Of a stretch of 26,414 nt of DNA, positions 8,989 to 18,200 are shown piece after piece. The stretch spans positions 546,344-572,757 of the forward strand of contig BCLD01000002.1 in assembly GCA_001600875.1 (NCBI GenBank), given 5' to 3'. A model generated the notes under the pieces. It was not told the origin of the DNA. It made no database searches and was given only the letters and a program-made list of their open reading frames with translations. Source of the DNA: Solicoccozyma terricola (lineage: Eukaryota > Basidiomycota > Tremellomycetes > Filobasidiales > Piskurozymaceae). Numbering within the stretch: position 1 is the first letter of the stretch; each line of letters starts with the position of its first letter. A program made the position numbers and the translations under genes.

Positions 8989-11850
8989 TTAAGCACCCCA
9001 ATGCACATATGGCGCCCAAGCCAAAGGTTGCATGCCTGTATCCATATCCTCATTGTCCCTCACGAAAATGGTTGCCCTGTGGACAGCCAGTGCAACGTCC
9101 CTGTCTTGCCATTCCGCTACCAGCTTCTGCATCATCGTCTCCCAGAACATGGCTGCAAATTCGGGCGAGATCATGTCGAAAACGGGCCACATAGAGGCAA
9201 TAACATGACGGAACCCCGCGACAAGGAATCCCGAGGCCAGATGCAGAACTTCATCTTCAAGGTGTTCAACGCGATTTTGAGCGGTCGAACAGGCCGACAG
9301 GAAGACAATGCAGGCCCGACGGAGATCCATCTGAGTAAGTTGGGCAAGAGTAAGCTCCTCGAGCATTGGCATAGTACTGGATCCGACCTCGGGTTTGTGC
9401 AGAAGAGCAAGGTAACTTTGAGATGGCGTTCGCGGGTCGGATTGGCCGTGACAGACGAGATGAGCGGGCTTATCGCAGTCGGTGGAGGGCATCGGAGGCC
9501 AACCGGGATTCGAAGATGTCGACTTTCGGCGTCTTTCCCTTTGCATTAAGCAGCTTCTCCTTGAAGGCCTCCTTGACTGCTGCCAGCTCGTCTTCCGCTT
9601 TAGAGAGACGGTTCATGCCAGGCGTGGTCGGCATTGCTGTCCCGAACACGGTGAACCCGCCCTTGAGGCTCGAAAGCTTCGCAGAGTGATACTTTGAATG
9701 GAACAACGCTTTGAGTGTCGGAGCGTAGGAGGAGATGACATGGTCCATGGTTCTGTCTGGGTACTTAGGGTCGTGGGTACCCGCAGCGTGGAACGGCAGA
9801 TGGCTCGCAGCGCCACAGCCGATCCACCAGATTCTGGGGAGATCTTCCGGGCCCACGCGCGATCGTCGACTGCTGGCCTTCACGTACTGGAGACTTTGCA
9901 GGACCGGAAGGACGGCTGACGCGTAGAGCCAAGGTAAAGACGACTTGAGAAGCTTGCGGTTGATGGTCGCCCTCTCGTTCGCCTCGCATGCATACTTGGT
10001 AGGGTCGAATTTGGTTTGGATTTCGCGCTCTCCGAAGTCTCTAAGAGGGAGATGAGTGATGTTTCTCTCTGTGACCACTATGGCGTCGCTGCGAAATGGA
10101 TGGACGATGACCAACACGATGGCTCCATCCCTAGCGGCGCGCATCAGGTCTTCTTCCGCCGGCGTTCGTAAGAGGCCGTCGTACCCGTTCATCTTCCTTA
10201 CATCGTCGACGAGCCGTCGGAACTCCCCGGCGGCCTCTCGAGACTGCTGAATTCGTGATAATTGCTCCGGAGGCATTCCAAATGATCCATCTTGAGCCGA
10301 TTCACCCGGCGACATTCTTGCTCTGAGCTCTTGAGCTCGATCGACGATTCCTTGCATGCCTTCCCCCTTCAACTCCGCGAAGTTCCGACGGGTTCCTGTG
10401 AGACATCCAATGATGATGCCGCGACCATCGTCTAAGAGCTCCGTAGCTCGGTAAACGGACGACGGTCGCAAAGTTATAGCAAGGGCAAAGGCTGTGTTGC
10501 TGATGGCCGAGAATTGTGCCAACTCACCCTCCATGTCGGATAACGAGAGGGAGATATCGAGCAGGCTTGCTTGCTCCTCGATTCGTTGCGTGCAAGTGTG
10601 CAGGGCAGATTCCCGGTCATCCAATGCCAGGTAGACCTCCACAAGTCGATTCATCGCGATGCCTCGATAAGGGAAATGAAACGTGAAAGCCCTCACTGGA
10701 GCGACCATGCACTTCTGATAAGCGACTACTGCCTGTGGCAGAGTTTGAGACCGATGTTGGAGCTGATAGCCGACGGCATACCATGCCTCGTCACTGAGAT
10801 CAAGACGGTCCTGACAAGCGAAAAAGATCTCGAGCGCGTCGTCTGCCGCTGTAGCGCACCGGTCCCGAAAGCTGGGCTCATTTTCCAAGGCCAAGAAAAG
10901 AGTTCCTAGTCGGATCCGAAGTTCGAGTGCGATTTTTGCTCCCATTTCGGATGAGTTATCCTCGGCGGCCGCGATCACACGAAAGATGGACTTGATCCCT
11001 TTCTCGACGTGGAGCACACTGAGACCCTGTTTGTATCAGCGCTGGAGAATTCCTACGTAGTTTATTACGAAAAGCTGGTCTTCTTGCCCTCGATATTCAT
11101 CGAAAAGACGGATGGGAATGGGAGCGTCATCGGCCAATCGAAGGTAATGCATCTGCTCTACCAAGGCCTCAACGTCGCGGGTCTGAGGTCCGCTTTGTCC
11201 AAGGCAGTCAAAATCGGGTCGTCCCAGTCGAAGCATCCTGTCGCATATCTCGGAGATCTCTGGGTGCGTCCCAATGGCACCCCAATTTCCTCATGTCGAG
11301 AATCGTGATCTTTTAAATAGAGCTGCATGTGAAGAAAGGTGCTCAGCCACAGAAGCGCCGGGGGAGCGACGTCGTTTGCGTCTGCACGAGGAATCGAGTT
11401 GTCGACCCAGCTCAGCAAATCGTATCTGGTGGAGCGGTCTGGCAGCCTGTCGAAGTTGCTCCACAGCAGACTGCTTCCTATTTCGGCTATTGCCTCTCTG
11501 TCCGCATCTTGAGGATTAGTTCGAAGCAGGCCTTTTCTCATTACCCACAGAACTTCCTCATGGTCTGATGGGACGTCGCAAAAGAGCTCCATATCTTCTA
11601 TCATCGCCAAGTGCTGCTTTAGGGAGCGTCCTTCCAATTCGTTGTCGTCAGAAGAATAGACACCAGGAGATCGCCGGCCAATCTTCAAAGCCTTCTCCAA
11701 CCGTCCTCGGTCCTTGCGCAAACTCCTCTTCCATACTACATACTCATCTGCCCCTTTTAGTTCCACCGTTCCTTTTACCACCTTAATTTCTCCTTCAGAT
11801 TCGGACATGTTGTTACGAGGTTTGCGTGCCGTACGTCGTACGTCGTTCAT
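8989..11850 (-). pseudogene. TPR-CHAT protease, copy B (broken, 5'-replaced)
   Basis: The minus-strand paralog of A and C begins its homology at about 11715 (DRGRLEKALKIG), so the N-terminal ~220-240 residues of the family are missing. The ~45 codons before that point are unrelated to A and C (see separate entry). Damage seen: a frameshift near 11270-11290 after DHDSRH; an in-frame TGA at 11036-11038; and a ~5-bp deletion near 9468, just before the catalytic His. Unlike copy A it keeps both catalytic motifs: HLVCHGQ with the His codon at 9448-9450, and FLSACSTAQNR with the Cys codon at 9289-9291. The end (WAPYVHWGA, stop at 8989) matches the family. Residues encoded between 11017 and 9470 form one uninterrupted 515-codon stretch. 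That might still be expressed as a fragment, but it ends before the His. Best read as a pseudogene. Confidence 0.87.
11716..11850 (-). other. Foreign 5' segment fused to CHAT copy B, possibly a gag start
   Basis: About 45 codons precede the CHAT homology in the same frame. From the Met at 11808 the reading is MSESEGEIKVVKGTVELKG followed by ADEYVVWKRSLR. The pattern (LKG, then D/N-x-Y, then W and a basic stretch) resembles the N-terminus of copia-type Gag (UBN2/DUF4219-like), where LKG-NY--W is characteristic. This suggests that a retrotransposon 5' piece replaced the CHAT N-terminus. The resemblance is short and remains inference. Confidence 0.35.
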
Positions 11851-11917
11851 TCGTTTGTGTTGGAAGGGTGTGTGGTAAGAGGAGAAGTGTGTGATAGGGG
11901 TGAGAGAGGGAGAGAGA

Positions 11918-12003
11918 ATGTGTGTGTGTGTAGTGTGTTAGATAGTGTGTGTGTGTGTGTAGTGTGTTAGATAGTGTGTGTGTGTGTGTTAGTGTGTGTG
12001 TGT
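11918..12003. repeat. (GT)n microsatellite with a higher-order ~30-bp period
   Basis: Runs of GT are interrupted by tagtgtgttagatag at regular spacing, giving about three longer units. The tract lies directly upstream of the fused 5' end of CHAT copy B, near the rearrangement point. Confidence 0.85.
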
Positions 12004-12211
12004 TCCGTGCACGAGTAGAGTAGTGGGACGAGTGTAGGATGTAGCTTTACACGGGTACAAGCTATGGGCCCATAACCTGTTGAATGTATATGATATAGGT
12101 ATAGAACTATCCTTCTCTATTCCAGTACAATGCACTCTATGATGCAGGGATTAGAAAGGAGAGGATTGGCCGTGACTGTGTTTCCGACATAGAGACCCAA
12201 CCCTTCAGCCT
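12004..12211. other. Between microsatellite and HPP fragment
   Basis: No gene recognised. The HPP reading frame stays open a little upstream of 12212, but I cannot align it to the family there and no convincing start codon is visible. Confidence 0.35.
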
Positions 12212-12573
12212 CCATATGATCCACTCCCGTTTCCTCCTTTCTCCTGGCTAAATCTCCTGTCCTTCAAGTACGAAACATGGATTCTTTCGACAATCGGATC
12301 TTTCGTCAGCATCGCCCTCATAGAAGTAGTCCTGTCCGCAGCCTTTCCGGATCACGACACACTCCTCATCGTGGCATCATTTGGCCCGAGTGCTGTACTG
12401 AGCTTCTCCACCACAGAGTCTCACCTTGCGCAGCCGAGGCATCTACTGGACGGGCAAATACTCAGCGTAGTGCTTGGAGTTGGGCTGAATCGCCTATTCA
12501 GAATGGCCCCGTATTATTTTCTGGACGACGTGATCTGGACGGGAGAGCTTAGCCATCTCGTGTTGGTTCTCTG
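12212..12573 (+). pseudogene. HPP-family integral membrane protein, N-terminal fragment
   Basis: The plus-strand frame at positions congruent with 12212 reads PFPPFSWLNLLSFKYETW, then a hydrophobic helix (IGSFVSIALIEVVLSAAF), then LLIVASFGPSAVLSFS, TESHLAQPRHLLDGQ and ILSVVLGVGLNRLF. ASFG-SAVL and S-LAQPR are hallmark segments of the HPP family (four-helix membrane proteins, related members of which are linked to nitrite transport in plastids and cyanobacteria; fungal role unknown). The family-naming His-Pro-Pro motif should follow within ~40 residues, but similarity fades after about 12545 and the motif is absent. There is no supported start codon. It is a truncated relic sitting between a microsatellite and a minisatellite; ~110 codons remain of a protein usually twice that length. 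Confidence 0.7.
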
Positions 12574-12855
12574 CCACACATGTGCACGCAAGTCCAAAGA
12601 CGTCCAACCCTCTCTACAGCAGGAAAATTTGTCGAAGATCGGAAGAAGCAGATATATCAAAGGTTTGAATGTGGCTGCAGGTGGAAGAATGGGTGGGGCC
12701 TGTAAAATGGCTGAATGTAGACAAATCATAAATCAATGCAGCCAAGCGGATATGCAGGCGAATTTGTCTAGCGATGAACGATATATTTCCATCGTCACTA
12801 CGCTTCCAGATCTTTGCACATCAATCTTTGTCTTCTCGGTACCGGAAGTAACACA
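12574..12855. other. Non-coding flank of HPP fragment
   Basis: The HPP frame stays open to 12865, but its sequence no longer resembles the family. Nothing else is recognised. Confidence 0.4.
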
Positions 12856-12961
12856 GTGCAGATAAATCGTGCAGATAAACCGCGCAGATAAACCGTGCAG
12901 AGAAATCGCGCGATAAATCATATCGTGCAGACAAATCGCGCAGGTAGACCGTCCAGGTAAA
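12856..12961. repeat. 13-bp minisatellite (GTGCAGATAAATC)
   Basis: About eight diverged units follow in tandem: four close copies at 12856-12907 (G[T/C]GCAGATAAA[T/C]C), then shorter or mutated ones to 12961. Frames reading through the array on the minus strand are repeat artefacts. Confidence 0.85.
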
Positions 12962-13296
12962 TGATTGAATGGATACCTGACACTGAGATGGAACTTTGGT
13001 CACGAACCAGCAAATGGCTTCTTTTGGTGTAGGGTTTTGGCCCTGCCTCTTTCTGTTTCCAGTAACCCGCCCCAACCGCTCGTTACAACTTCGGCTGGGC
13101 CGGTCTACTCAAGGAATGGCAGTGCAATTTTAGTTTCTGCTACCTGGGAAAAACGGGGTTGTGTTTGTCTTAAGAAGTGTAGCGTCGTGCTCTTTGGAAC
13201 AGTGGGAGTTGTATCGGCAGGTGGCGATGGTTTTTCTATGCCAGGAGAACATTCACTCCCTCAGCTAACGGTCTCAGTATTGATTTTGAGCTTGTG
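12962..13296. other. Between minisatellite and telomeric tract
   Basis: A plus-strand frame of 111 codons (12965-13300) ends at the telomeric tract and has no recognisable features. I see nothing else. Confidence 0.3.
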
Positions 13297-13322
13297 TTAG
13301 GGTTAGGGTTAGGGTTAGGGTT
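13297..13322. repeat. Interstitial telomeric repeat (TTAGGG)4
   Basis: Four perfect TTAGGG units followed by TTAA. TTAGGG is the telomere unit of many filamentous fungi and basidiomycetes. Its orientation is opposite to the CCCCTAA tract at 1995-2014. Likely a scar of telomere addition, fusion or break repair, in line with a subtelomeric-type accessory region. Confidence 0.9.
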
Positions 13323-13686
13323 AACACGCACCCGGAAAGGGACTGTAGCAAATATTATAATACCAGCACTGGTCGCTTATCTTACTGCTCGTCAATCCTA
13401 CCTTTTCACATTTCCACTATTTCTTGAGCCCACTTACCACCCGCTGAATCCTTTTAAAATTCGACTGATAGTGAGCATTGAGCTGTTGGCAATCCTTTCA
13501 GCTTGTTGAACGGTATCGACCATGGGTACCAAAGTACTACTTCCGGGAGTCGTCAAAATCTTTCAACTCGGCATCAATGTTTCTGCACTGTTCTAATGGT
13601 AGTTGGCTGCGGCCTTTTATTTGTACCACGACTGGTTCGACGCAAATTTTGGACTCAGCTCGCGTGGACCTCAGAGCTAGAGGTCG
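13323..13686. other. Nothing recognised
   Basis: Short frames on the plus strand only, with no family resemblance or structured element seen. Confidence 0.35.
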
Positions 13687-14076
13687 CTAGATGAGGCACC
13701 CAAAGGGATTTCCCGAGTTCTCGAGCCCAACTTCTGGGATTTTCGGGGTCAAGCCCCCGTCTACAGTTCTTTCTGACTCTTCAGTCTCCTCCAACTGGCT
13801 ATCATTGCCTAAGAATCTAGAATAATCGTCCCACTTCAATACAGAACTCTCTGGTGCTGGTTGAGCAATTGTTGCACAGGTCAAAGCCCATGGGATTTCA
13901 GCTTCCACGGCCATGGCTTCACCTTCCTGTGTATTTTCATGCTGATCCGGTTTCTTGCCTTTGTAGGGCGCGCTCGGGTTTTTGGCTTTGCAATTCCGGA
14001 TGTCTCCTCCATGGAAGGTCTTCGTTGATGATCGGCACTCCTTTGTGTAATGACCAAATTTGCCTGACATGGACAT
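13687..14076 (-). pseudogene. LTR-retrotransposon Gag fragment with damaged zinc knuckle
   Basis: 129 codons on the minus strand. The start reads SGKFGHYTKECR, the second half of a retroviral-type CCHC knuckle (C-x2-C-x4-H-x4-C). The His and last Cys are present, but the first two Cys positions have been lost. It continues through a basic, Lys/Asn/Pro-rich region and an acidic tail, as in the region after the knuckle in copia-type Gag-Pol. No protease or integrase follows. It is inserted just downstream of the WD40 fragment on the same strand and is probably an unrelated relic. Confidence 0.5.
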
Positions 14077-14104
14077 CGACCACCACCTCGATCTCTAGAG
14101 ATGA

Positions 14105-14745
14105 TTACATGGTTGAATAGCCCTTGGTAAGGAAGGGCACAACACCTGTTTTTTTGGAGAAATCGCGGCCCAATGTGATGGCCGATACTCCGGTGGCAGC
14201 CACACTATATTCTTTTGAATTCCAGAAAATCCATTTACTGTTGGAGGTTCCTCCATACCCTTGGCGCTTTGCTATTGTATAAACAGTACGGGTTGTAACG
14301 GTTGGCTCTGGGTCCGAGGGCGACAATGACATAATGAGAATACCATCCCTGGTATGGAGGTATGAAGTGAATATGTCAAATGTGGTGTTGGAAGGGATAC
14401 TCCACCAGTGTAAAGAGTTTGTAGGCATTGCCCGCTGCCGATGTCCCAGATCTTGACGGTCTGATCCTCCGATGCCAAAGCGAGATACTTTGAGTCATCC
14501 AAGAAGGCGACCGAGCGGACCATGCTGCAATGGCCTGCAAGGGTCTGTAGGCATTGGCCGCTGGCGGTTTCCCAGATCTTGACAGTCCCATTGTATGATG
14601 CCGACGCAAGATACTTCGAGTCGTGCGCGAGGGCGACAATATTGCTATGAATTCAAGCGTCTTCAGGCATTAACCGCTGCCACTGTCCCAGATTTTGACG
14701 GACCCGGTCCTATCGCGCGATGTGTAACGATTTAACGACAATTGT
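14105..14745 (-). pseudogene. C-terminal WD40 part of an NLR-like (NACHT/NB-ARC-WD40) gene
   Basis: Minus-strand WD40 units of ~42 residues: one near 14650-14705 (SVKIWDSGSG, then an in-frame TAA); one near 14545-14638 (DSKYLASAS, TVKIWETASGQCLQTL); and one near 14410-14530 (DSKYLALASEDQ, TVKIWDIGSGQCLQTL). The near-identical repeats are typical of the HET-E/HNWD class of fungal NLR sensors. Past a frameshift near 14370-14400 the tail reads SNTTFD, SYLHT, then GYGGTSNSKWIFWNS and GVSAITLG. That order matches the conserved post-propeller tail of fungal NACHT-WD40 proteins (FD-TGSYLHT ... GYG-S-D--WI-W). Frameshifts also separate the first two repeats. The nucleotide-binding domain is absent. 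It is a relic of an NLR sensor lying 500 bp upstream of the intact CHAT gene. Confidence 0.78.
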
Positions 14746-15261
14746 CACGCTCGAGAATAGACTAAGTCACTCACTTGACTCTCTATCCGAATATCGATCA
14801 GAACGCAAGCTGTGCTCGCCCACAGGCCGGTGTGTGCTTCCGAGGACTGTAATTTAGTGCGGGCGATCATGTATTCGCTTTTTCCCAAGTGACGTGGTCG
14901 GCCCTGAATTCGATTATTCCAGCGGTACCTCAACAGCTCTGGGTGAGCAATCGTCGGTTCCAGTGCCCCGGCTCAGTGTGCTGGTCTAGAAGACTGAACA
15001 GGATCCGCTTTAGGGATACATCCCTGAGGATTGGCTTCATCCGTTCTCCTAACAGGTTCCACAAATCCCAGAGTGTCGAAGATGATTCCTTCCCAACGCT
15101 CCCCCCCAGGCCTTTTGGCACGGCTCTTACTGACATAACAATCCGAAAAGATAGCAGTAAACGTGCTGGCGGCAATCACCTGTGGCATATGTTCCGGCCG
15201 CTTAAGCTCTTGCCTTCCCTTTCGATTTGCGACCACCCGTCACCCGAACAGCCAAGAAACC
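14746..15261. other. 5' flank of the intact TPR-CHAT gene
   Basis: No gene recognised. A C-rich tract occurs near 15106-15112. The leader block shared with copy A is inside this stretch. Confidence 0.4.
15130..15175 (+). promoter_or_regulatory. Leader block shared by TPR-CHAT copies A and C (copy C)
   Basis: The block reads ctgacataacaatccgaaa at its start and gctggcggcaatc at its end, matching 4599-4649. It ends about 87 bp before the start codon. Probably promoter or 5' UTR carried along in the duplication. Confidence 0.45.
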
Positions 15262-18200
15262 ATGAACCCAGATGAACTACCCGCGGTCAGACTCGCAGTT
15301 CGAGCATTGGACGCGAAAATATTGGCCCTAACCGATCCGGAGAACCCGGTCTGCAGGTATATGCAAGAGAGCAGCAAGTCCTTTCGAAAAGCTCTGTACC
15401 GACCGGCTCAAAATGTACTGCAGGAGATCCATCAACAGTCTCAAGGCCTGGAGGGCAGAGTTCGACCTGATTGCCTCTACCGGCTTTACGTTGCGAAAGC
15501 AAAGTTTTCGCTACAACACCAGCAAGACCTCGACGAACAGGACCCGTTCGGAGAAGCACTAAACATGGCAGAGATGGCTCTCAGGGAAGCTCGGACTGTT
15601 GTCCCTGGTGGTTATACTTATATGGTCGACCATGATCTCTATGTCCACCTGCAAGCAGCATTCAACTCTAGCGAACCTGCCATCGAAACCATCCGGCACC
15701 TACAAACTTTCGTCCGGGACTCCGCAGTAGACTCCTTGTCTGCCTCCGAACGAGACTGGGCCAGCTATATGTATCACTTCTCAGGACGAATGAGCTTCCG
15801 CGTGTTTTCCCGCACTAATGATTTTGACGAGCTAGACGAAGCAATAGGTGACTTCGGCCGAGCGGACGACTGTGCTACACTTAACGAAGAGCGGTGGATC
15901 AGGACTACTCGGCTCTTGCAATACCAGAATGCTCTCATTCAACTGGGCGCTCACCGCAAGGACCAAGTAACGCTAGAGAGGGCTTTGGTAATCGGCCAGC
16001 GGTGTCCCGGTGTCTCGTCTCCTGTCGACGACGAACTGAACGGAACAGCACTCAGTTTTCAATTGATGACGATGTACCACCTCGAGCAGCTCTTCAACGT
16101 CACGCCCGACCCCGAGGAAGTTATGCGGATAATGACGAAAGGCCTGCTTCGGATCGATGCTAAGGAGGAAGATAGAAAGAACATAGGCGGGTGTGGAGTT
16201 CGTCTGTTGCTGGCCATTTTCCCCAGGCTGCCGGACGTCTCCCGCATGGACTCACTGCTCAAATGGGTTCATAGCTCGCTCTCCGAGGCAGGCGCAAACG
16301 AAGCCACCCGCCAGGTGTTTCTAATGCTGAGCTTGAATCTTCACATCCAAATGCGGAATATAACAGGCGATTCTCGGCATTCCCTAGCTGCCATGGACCA
16401 AATTATGGCGGGCGCTTTAAGCCAATACCCGGAGGTCTTCAAGGAGTTCGAGGAAATGCTCCGTATGAGCTGCCGTGTGCTGCCTCTACTGGGGACAGGC
16501 GATGCTCTCACATCGACACGCTTACCTCTCCCGCTTGAAACAAGCGGTCCGCGAATTCCCGCGCCGGAGACCGGCGAGCTGGATGCCTTCATGGAGCAAC
16601 AACGCAAATTTGACATAGGAATGGATGCGGTCTGCCCGCCCTCTCTTTTCAGTCCGCTTTTGGGACCGAGGGATAGGGAGGGGGTCAGACGTTACCTCGA
16701 TATGCTCCGCCGTTACTACTCAACGGGTTTACTCAGCGTGCACCCTGTCATAAACGGCATCGAGTCCGTACGGAGTCTCATTCAAGCCGCAAAAGGTGAC
16801 TCAAGCCAAGTGGCGGCGAAAGTTGAAATAGAACTCCGGATCCACCTTGGATCACTCCTCATGGAGTTGAAAGAGGATCCCAGCTTCCGGGACCAGAGTT
16901 TAATAGCCAACTACGAGCCACTCAAGCTTTTCGATACCTGTCGGGATATGCGAAATCTCGGTGAAGATGCTTGGCATGTTCTCGGCCTTCAGCTTGAACG
17001 TCGAACCCAAGCTTTACAACAGGCTAAAGTCGCGTATCAGAATAGCTTGGCCACTCGAGTGGACGCTGTGTCGTCAAGTTTCGATCTTCGATACGCCACA
17101 ATGGGTCGACTTGTGAAGATCTACCTGAACTGTGATGAGAGTCAAGAAGCCTTGGAGACTTGCACAGAAGCAATAGAGGAGCTGGGATCCCTTCTCGACA
17201 TCTCCCTCCCGTTGAGGGACATGCAGCGCCAATTATCAAACATATGGACCTTAGGCAGCACCGCCTTTGCCCTCGCTTTAACCTTGCAAGCGCCCCTCCA
17301 TCGAGCAGTGGAGCTCTTGGATGAGGGACGCGGCATCATCATCGGAAGTCTTACAGGTACCCGTCGGGACTTCGAGGAGTTGAAGGGGGAAGACGCACTT
17401 CGAATCGTGAATCAAGCTCAAGAGCTCAGACTAATGTTGTCGCGAAAAGCACCGGGTCAAGGTGCTCCTGCTCCTTTCATGATGTCGATCGAGCAATTAT
17501 CGCAAATGCAGCAGTCTCGAGAGGCCGCCACGAAGTTCCGACGGCTCGTTCACGATGTGAGGAAGTTGAACGGACATGATCGCTTTTTAAAAACGCCAGC
17601 GAAGGAGGACCTTAGGCGAGCCGCTGTTGATGGGCCTATCGTGCTGGTCAACGTGCACCAACTTCGAAGCGACGCCATAGTGATCACTGACAATGAGGAA
17701 TGCTTCAGTCATATCCCGCTTCCCAATTTGAGCGAGGCCGATATCAAAGACAAGTTCGACCCTACCATGTACACGTGCGAGCCGAACGAGAGGGTGACCG
17801 TCAACTGCAAACTTATAGAGACTTCTTTACCCTGGCTCTACTCGTCGATTGTGCTTCCCGTCTTGCAGAGCCTCGGATATCATCAGCCCAGCGGTAGAAG
17901 AACGGGCCCGGAAGGTCTCCCCAGAATCTGGTGGATCGGCTGTGGTGCTGCCAGCCATCTGCCGTTCCACGCTGCGGGCCGACACAATGCCAGGAAGCCA
18001 GACAGGACAATGGACCATGTCATCTCTTCGTACGCGCCGACCCTCAAAGCTCTGTTCCACTCGAAGTATCACTCCGCCAAGCTTTCCATCCTCCAAGACG
18101 CGTTCACGGTCTTCGGCACGGCAATGCCGACTACACCCGACATGAACGCTCTGCCCAACGCACGAGCAGAGCTGGCAACGGTTCAGAAGGCCTTCAAGGA

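Noticed and set aside
12856..12961. CRISPR-like array
   Set aside because: Units are contiguous 13-mers without unique spacers, and the DNA is eukaryotic; it is a minisatellite.
12821..13075. Minus-strand frame with repeating LSARFIC-like segments
   Set aside because: The protein repeat is produced by the 13-bp minisatellite; no independent evidence of a gene.
15163..15261. 33-codon upstream extension of the intact CHAT gene
   Set aside because: It begins inside the leader block shared with copy A and is not conserved as protein; the Met at 15262 matches copy A's MNPDE.
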